Shown piece after piece: positions 6,386 through 7,932 of a DNA stretch of 7,932 nucleotides. Source of the stretch: Stigonema ocellatum SAG 48.90 = DSM 106950 (GTDB taxonomy: Bacteria; Cyanobacteriota; Cyanobacteriia; Cyanobacteriales; Nostocaceae); NCBI GenBank assembly GCA_016903675.1, contig JADQBA010000251.1, positions 1-7,932 on the forward strand, written 5' to 3'. The notes below the pieces were generated by a model that did not search any database, had not been told where the DNA came from, and saw only the letters and a list, made by a program, of their open reading frames with translations. Position numbers and translations under genes: made by a program. How positions within the stretch are numbered: position 1 is the first letter of the stretch; every line of letters begins with the position of its first letter.

Positions 6386-6529
6386 GCCTAGGAATAAATT
6401 CCTAGGCTAATAGCTGAAGTCGGCTTAAGCCGACTAGAACTTTCAGGAATTTTAGTCCGTTTCAACGGACTTTAGCTCTTAGCCACGACTTTGGTTCAAG
6501 GCAAAGAGTGTAGAATGAAATAGCCCTGG
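6386..6529 (-). repeat. Dispersed repeat, copy B with three palindromes
   Basis: 6422-6529 is the inverted partner of 305-411. The element continues left into the completed palindrome AGTCGGCTTAAGCCGACT (6418-6435) and a hairpin GCCTAGGAAT-AA-ATTCCTAGGC (6386-6407). A third hairpin, AGTCCGTT-TC-AACGGACT, is at 6454-6471. It lies 89 bp or less upstream of the CHAT-CHASE2 start, so hairpins would form in or near its 5' leader if transcription begins to the right of it. REP/MITE-like structure; no transposase is present in the window. Confidence 0.85.
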
Positions 6530-6569
6530 ATCAGCACCATTGCAATACGGCGTAGGTTTTACGAAAATT

Positions 6570-6603
6570 AGAAACCCGGTTTCGCCAAAGTTACCGGGTT
6601 TCT
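6570..6603. repeat. AGAAACCCGGT inverted repeat
   Basis: AGAAACCCGGT (6570-6580) pairs perfectly with ACCGGGTTTCT (6593-6603) over 11 bp across a 12-nt loop. This is a frequent dispersed hairpin in cyanobacteria (recalled). No T-tract follows. Confidence 0.75.
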
Positions 6604-6628
6604 GGCACATCAGGTTTCTGGCACCTCA
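6597..6628. repeat. 16-bp tandem direct repeat
   Basis: GGTTTCTGGCACATCA (6597-6612) is followed directly by GGTTTCTGGCACCTCA (6613-6628), with one difference. It duplicates the end of the preceding hairpin and looks like a slippage or replication duplication. Confidence 0.75.
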
Positions 6629-6723
6629 ACTATCCATTAACCGACAAGTATTGAGCACCATTGGTTCTGTTGGGTTTCTTTTAGAAAAAGCGATCGCCAT
6701 ATTTTGTCTTTAAGGAAAACGCT

Positions 6724-6762
6724 AAAAATAGCGCCACCCTAACCATAGGCGGCGCTATTTTT
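6724..6762. terminator. Bidirectional intrinsic terminator
   Basis: AAAAATAGCGCC (6724-6735) and GGCGCTATTTTT (6751-6762) form a perfect 12-bp stem with a 15-nt loop. T-tracts follow on both strands (seven Ts at 6758-6764 on plus, five on minus). On the minus strand it lies about 75 bp after the stop of the GlsB-type gene and most likely ends that transcript, insulating it from the CHAT-CHASE2 region. Confidence 0.85.
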
Positions 6763-6836
6763 TTCTTAAATTCAGGGATAAAAAAAAGTTAGATTAATTC
6801 CCTGATGTTTATTATTGTTGATACGGAATTAATGTG

Positions 6837-7109
6837 CTATACAGTTCTGTTGCGGGTCATGAGGTTCCACAAGAAAATAGCAACAATTGCACCTAAAACA
6901 GCTACTGCAATTCCCGGAATACTTAGACTAGGAGCGGCTATGGCAAAATTACCAGTGCTAAAGAAAAAACCCAGGCTACCGCCTACAAATGCACCAATGA
7001 TTCCTAAGAGCATGGTTGCCAGAATCCCACCGCCTTGATAACCAGGATAAATAGCTTTTGCAATGGCACCTGCAATCAAACCCAGAACTACCCAAGCTAG
7101 AATATTCAT
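6837..7109 (-). CDS. GlsB/YeaQ/YmgE family small membrane protein (transglycosylase-associated fold)
   Basis: A 90-residue protein that is almost wholly membrane-embedded, with helices at about 3-20, 29-50 and 64-84. Glycine-rich packing in the first two (VLGLIAGAIAKAIYPG, then GGGILATMLLGIIGAFVGG) is the signature of this family, as is the short basic tail MTRNRTV. Length is typical, so it is intact. The family is associated with stress responses in enterobacteria; its molecular function is not established. Start ATG 7109 is supported by AAGGA (7119-7123) at 9-nt spacing. It is a single-gene unit ending at the terminator 6724-6762, with no apparent link to the CHAT-CHASE2 cluster. Confidence 0.93.
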   Translation of the reverse strand: MNILAWVVLGLIAGAIAKAIYPGYQGGGILATMLLGIIGAFVGGSLGFFFSTGNFAIAAPSLSIPGIAVAVLGAIVAIFLWNLMTRNRTV

Positions 7110-7118
7110 GACTTTGCT

Positions 7119-7123
7119 TCCTT
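7119..7123 (-). promoter_or_regulatory. Ribosome binding site of the GlsB-type gene
   Basis: AAGGA on the minus strand, 9 nt before ATG 7109, within GAAGGAAG. Confidence 0.65.
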
Positions 7124-7229
7124 CGATGTTTTCTCGTCAATGAATATAGAATATCAATGGCAACGAAAACTTGTTATCTGTCACACGAAATAACTAGGCA
7201 AAACTGAAGGTAGACTTGGGGGATCATGT

Positions 7230-7348
7230 TTTGAGGTATTCTATCTCTCCAAGAGTTGATGGGTATTTCTTTAAGAATAGCTAGGTTGGAATGGATTAGA
7301 ACTACCAAGCAATATTGCCGCTCAGTGTTTAACTGAGTGGCTTTTTTT
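7230..7348 (+). ncRNA. Candidate small RNA ending at the orphan terminator
   Basis: The only direct evidence is the terminator at 7317-7348. Upstream, TATTCT (7238-7243) and AGAATA (7274-7279) could pair around a small CTCT/AGAG hairpin, giving modest secondary structure. TATTCT could instead be a -10 box. The 5' end is a guess. I do not recognise Yfr1, Yfr2, 6S RNA or tmRNA here. The alternative is a 5' leader of the S4 gene controlled by attenuation. Confidence 0.25.
7317..7348 (+). terminator. Strong forward intrinsic terminator without an upstream gene
   Basis: GCCGCTCAGT (7317-7326) and ACTGAGTGGC (7332-7341) form a 10-bp stem with one G-T pair and a 5-nt loop, followed directly by seven Ts (7342-7348). 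This is a textbook Rho-independent terminator on the plus strand. No plus-strand coding sequence lies upstream for several kb, so it probably ends a small RNA or acts as a leader attenuator for the S4 gene. Confidence 0.85.
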
Positions 7349-7462
7349 ACCAGTAATTATACATTTTCTTTCATTCATAGGGGGTGGTGCGCCGCCCGTG
7401 GGGTGCTCTTAAAATGAGAGTAGCGTACAGTTAAGTTTTCGTTCTGCATGAATTATGGAGAC

Positions 7463-7468
7463 AAGGGG
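7463..7468 (+). promoter_or_regulatory. Ribosome binding site deciding the S4 gene start
   Basis: AAGGGG ends 4 nt before ATG 7473. Its position inside the alternative extended frame (ATG 7455) argues for the shorter protein. Confidence 0.6.
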
Positions 7469-7472
7469 CAAC

Positions 7473-7670
7473 ATGATTAAACTTGACCAGTTTCTGAAGT
7501 TGGTGGGTATAGCGCCGACTGGTGGGCAAGCTAAGCTGATGATTCAAAGCGGTGATGTAAAGGTGAATGGTACCCTTGAAACTCGACGAGGACGGAAATT
7601 AGTATCGGGTGATCAAGTGACCATGGGAGGACAAACTTTTGAGGTTGAGTTTAACACCGATCCCGAATAA
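7473..7670 (+). CDS. S4-domain RNA-binding protein (YbcJ/RqcP-like small S4 family)
   Basis: A 65-residue protein that is essentially a single S4 domain: KLDQFLKLVGIAPTGGQAK (3-21), then the core IQSGDVKVNGTLETRRGRKL (24-43) and SGDQV (45-49). S4 domains bind structured RNA, often rRNA or tRNA in the ribosome; small stand-alone versions are ribosome-associated or quality-control factors in other bacteria. ATG 7473 is preferred over the in-frame ATG at 7455. AAGGGG (7463-7468) sits 4 nt before 7473, MIKLDQFL is the usual family start, and nothing resembling a Shine-Dalgarno sequence precedes 7455. It appears to be monocistronic. Its exact cellular role in cyanobacteria cannot be told from sequence. 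Confidence 0.92.
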   Translation: MIKLDQFLKLVGIAPTGGQAKLMIQSGDVKVNGTLETRRGRKLVSGDQVTMGGQTFEVEFNTDPE

Positions 7671-7685
7671 ACATCTCCAGAAATT

Positions 7686-7720
7686 GGCGTTGCTGAATAA
7701 TGGGATGATTTCGGCGCTCT
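7686..7720. repeat. Dispersed-repeat fragment, copy 2 (GGCGTTGCTGA...GCGCTCT)
   Basis: It shares its two end blocks and near-identical spacing with 3617-3653. It lies 15 bp after the S4 gene stop. The motif resembles ends of insertion-sequence remnants in cyanobacteria (recalled); no transposase fragment is visible. Confidence 0.45.
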
Positions 7721-7801
7721 TTATATCTTGCACCTCTAAGTACAAACCACAGTTTACAAAATCAAGAGTCATTTAATTTACATTTATCCCAGAACTCCCA
7801 A

Positions 7802-7854
7802 AAGTCCTCTCAAAGAGGACTTATGCTATAAGCCTGGGACTTCAAGTCCCAGGC
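7802..7854. repeat. Double-hairpin REP-like element
   Basis: Hairpin 1 is AAGTCCTCT-CAA-AGAGGACTT (7802-7822, 9 bp). After a 9-nt linker, hairpin 2 is GCCTGGGACT-TCA-AGTCCCAGGC (7832-7854, 10 bp). Both stems are perfect. The two-hairpin layout parallels copy B (6386-6435), whose hairpins also end in AGTC/GACT-type and GCCT/AGGC-type arms, suggesting a related class of elements. It could also end the S4 transcript, but there is no T-tract. Confidence 0.8.
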
Positions 7855-7932
7855 GGATGCGGTCTCCGTCAGAGAACGATAAAATACTGATGATTTCGTT
7901 GAGGTGGTATCTGGCTGTTGCAAGAGCTGAGT

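Larger units (their letters stand above)
6343..6836. other. Intergenic region with repeats and a terminator, no gene
   Basis: About 500 bases between the CHAT-CHASE2 start and the end of the GlsB-type gene. In order they hold a 10-bp hairpin (6386-6407), dispersed repeat copy B (6422-6529), the AGAAACCCGGT inverted repeat (6570-6603), a 16-bp tandem duplication (6597-6628), one HIP1 octamer (6690-6697), the bidirectional terminator (6724-6762) and a weak TCAGGGA/TCCCTGA pair (6772-6805). No reading frame with coding character was seen. The promoter of the CHAT-CHASE2 gene must lie within or left of copy B, but no clear boxes stand out. Confidence 0.7.
7110..7472. other. Intergenic region between divergent genes with an orphan terminator
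   Basis: About 360 bases between the divergent GlsB-type and S4-domain genes. The left part must hold the minus-strand promoter and leader of the GlsB-type gene; no convincing boxes were found. The middle (7230-7348) ends in a strong forward terminator with no coding frame ahead of it. The right part (7349-7472) is the leader of the S4 gene. It includes a small G/C hairpin GGGTGG-TGCG-CCGCCC (7382-7397) and TAAAAT at 7410-7415, which is a possible -10 box without a recognisable -35. Confidence 0.6.

Noticed and set aside
7890..7932. Possible start of a plus-strand gene (MISLRWYLAVARAE) running off the window
   Set aside because: Only 14 codons are visible, there is no ribosome binding site, and open minus-strand frames also cover the same bases; more sequence is needed to decide.
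1..7932. CRISPR array or tandem direct-repeat/spacer structure
   Set aside because: Only heptamer arrays and one 16-bp duplication are present; no regularly spaced repeats of 25-40 bp exist.
1..7932. tRNA or rRNA genes
   Set aside because: No cloverleaf with a T-loop motif and acceptor pairing was seen, and no rRNA-like sequence was recognised.

Overview
The window looks like chromosomal DNA of a filamentous, probably heterocyst-forming (Nostocales-type) cyanobacterium. The reasons are three exact HIP1 octamers (GCGATCGC at 1062, 1318 and 6690), short heptamer tandem repeats (AATTACG, TTTTGAC), several hairpin-type dispersed repeats, and protein families that are mainly or only cyanobacterial: DUF1822, DUF928 and a CHAT-CHASE2 fusion. 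The genus cannot be fixed from the sequence.

Layout. Positions 1-703 hold no convincing gene. They contain a 28-bp imperfect hairpin (35-104), a promoter-like sequence (160-187), AATTACG heptamers (252-272), one copy of a roughly 107-bp dispersed repeat (305-411) and a 25-bp palindrome (499-523). A forward pair follows: a sigma-70-like helix-turn-helix protein (704-2146) overlapping by 8 bp a DUF1822 protein (2139-3176) that has its own good Shine-Dalgarno sequence. Facing them on the minus strand are an 828-residue CHAT-CHASE2 membrane protein (6297 down to 3811) and, downstream of it, an 84-codon remnant of a secreted DUF928 protein (3576 down to 3322) that ends where dispersed repeats begin. 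The two transcription units converge in a repeat-rich patch at 3177-3321. An inverted second copy of the repeat from 305-411 lies just upstream of the CHAT-CHASE2 gene (6422-6529), so the two copies bracket the whole four-gene cluster.

Right of the cluster are a strong bidirectional terminator (6724-6762), a minus-strand GlsB/YeaQ/YmgE-type small membrane protein (7109 down to 6837), an orphan forward intrinsic terminator with no reading frame ahead of it (7317-7348), a small S4-domain RNA-binding protein (7473-7670), and a double-hairpin repeat (7802-7854).

How the genes may work together. CHAT is a caspase-like protease fold and CHASE2 is an extracytoplasmic sensor. The CHAT-CHASE2 protein keeps the expected catalytic His and Cys (His239, Cys281), so it reads as a membrane receptor whose cytoplasmic output is proteolysis. 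Next to it are a sigma-like DNA-binding protein translationally coupled to a DUF1822 protein. The most interesting hypothesis is a signal-activated protease that controls transcription through the sigma-like/DUF1822 pair, with DUF928 once serving as the secreted partner. This is inference from domains and proximity only. The loss of most of DUF928 suggests that the system is partly decayed here.
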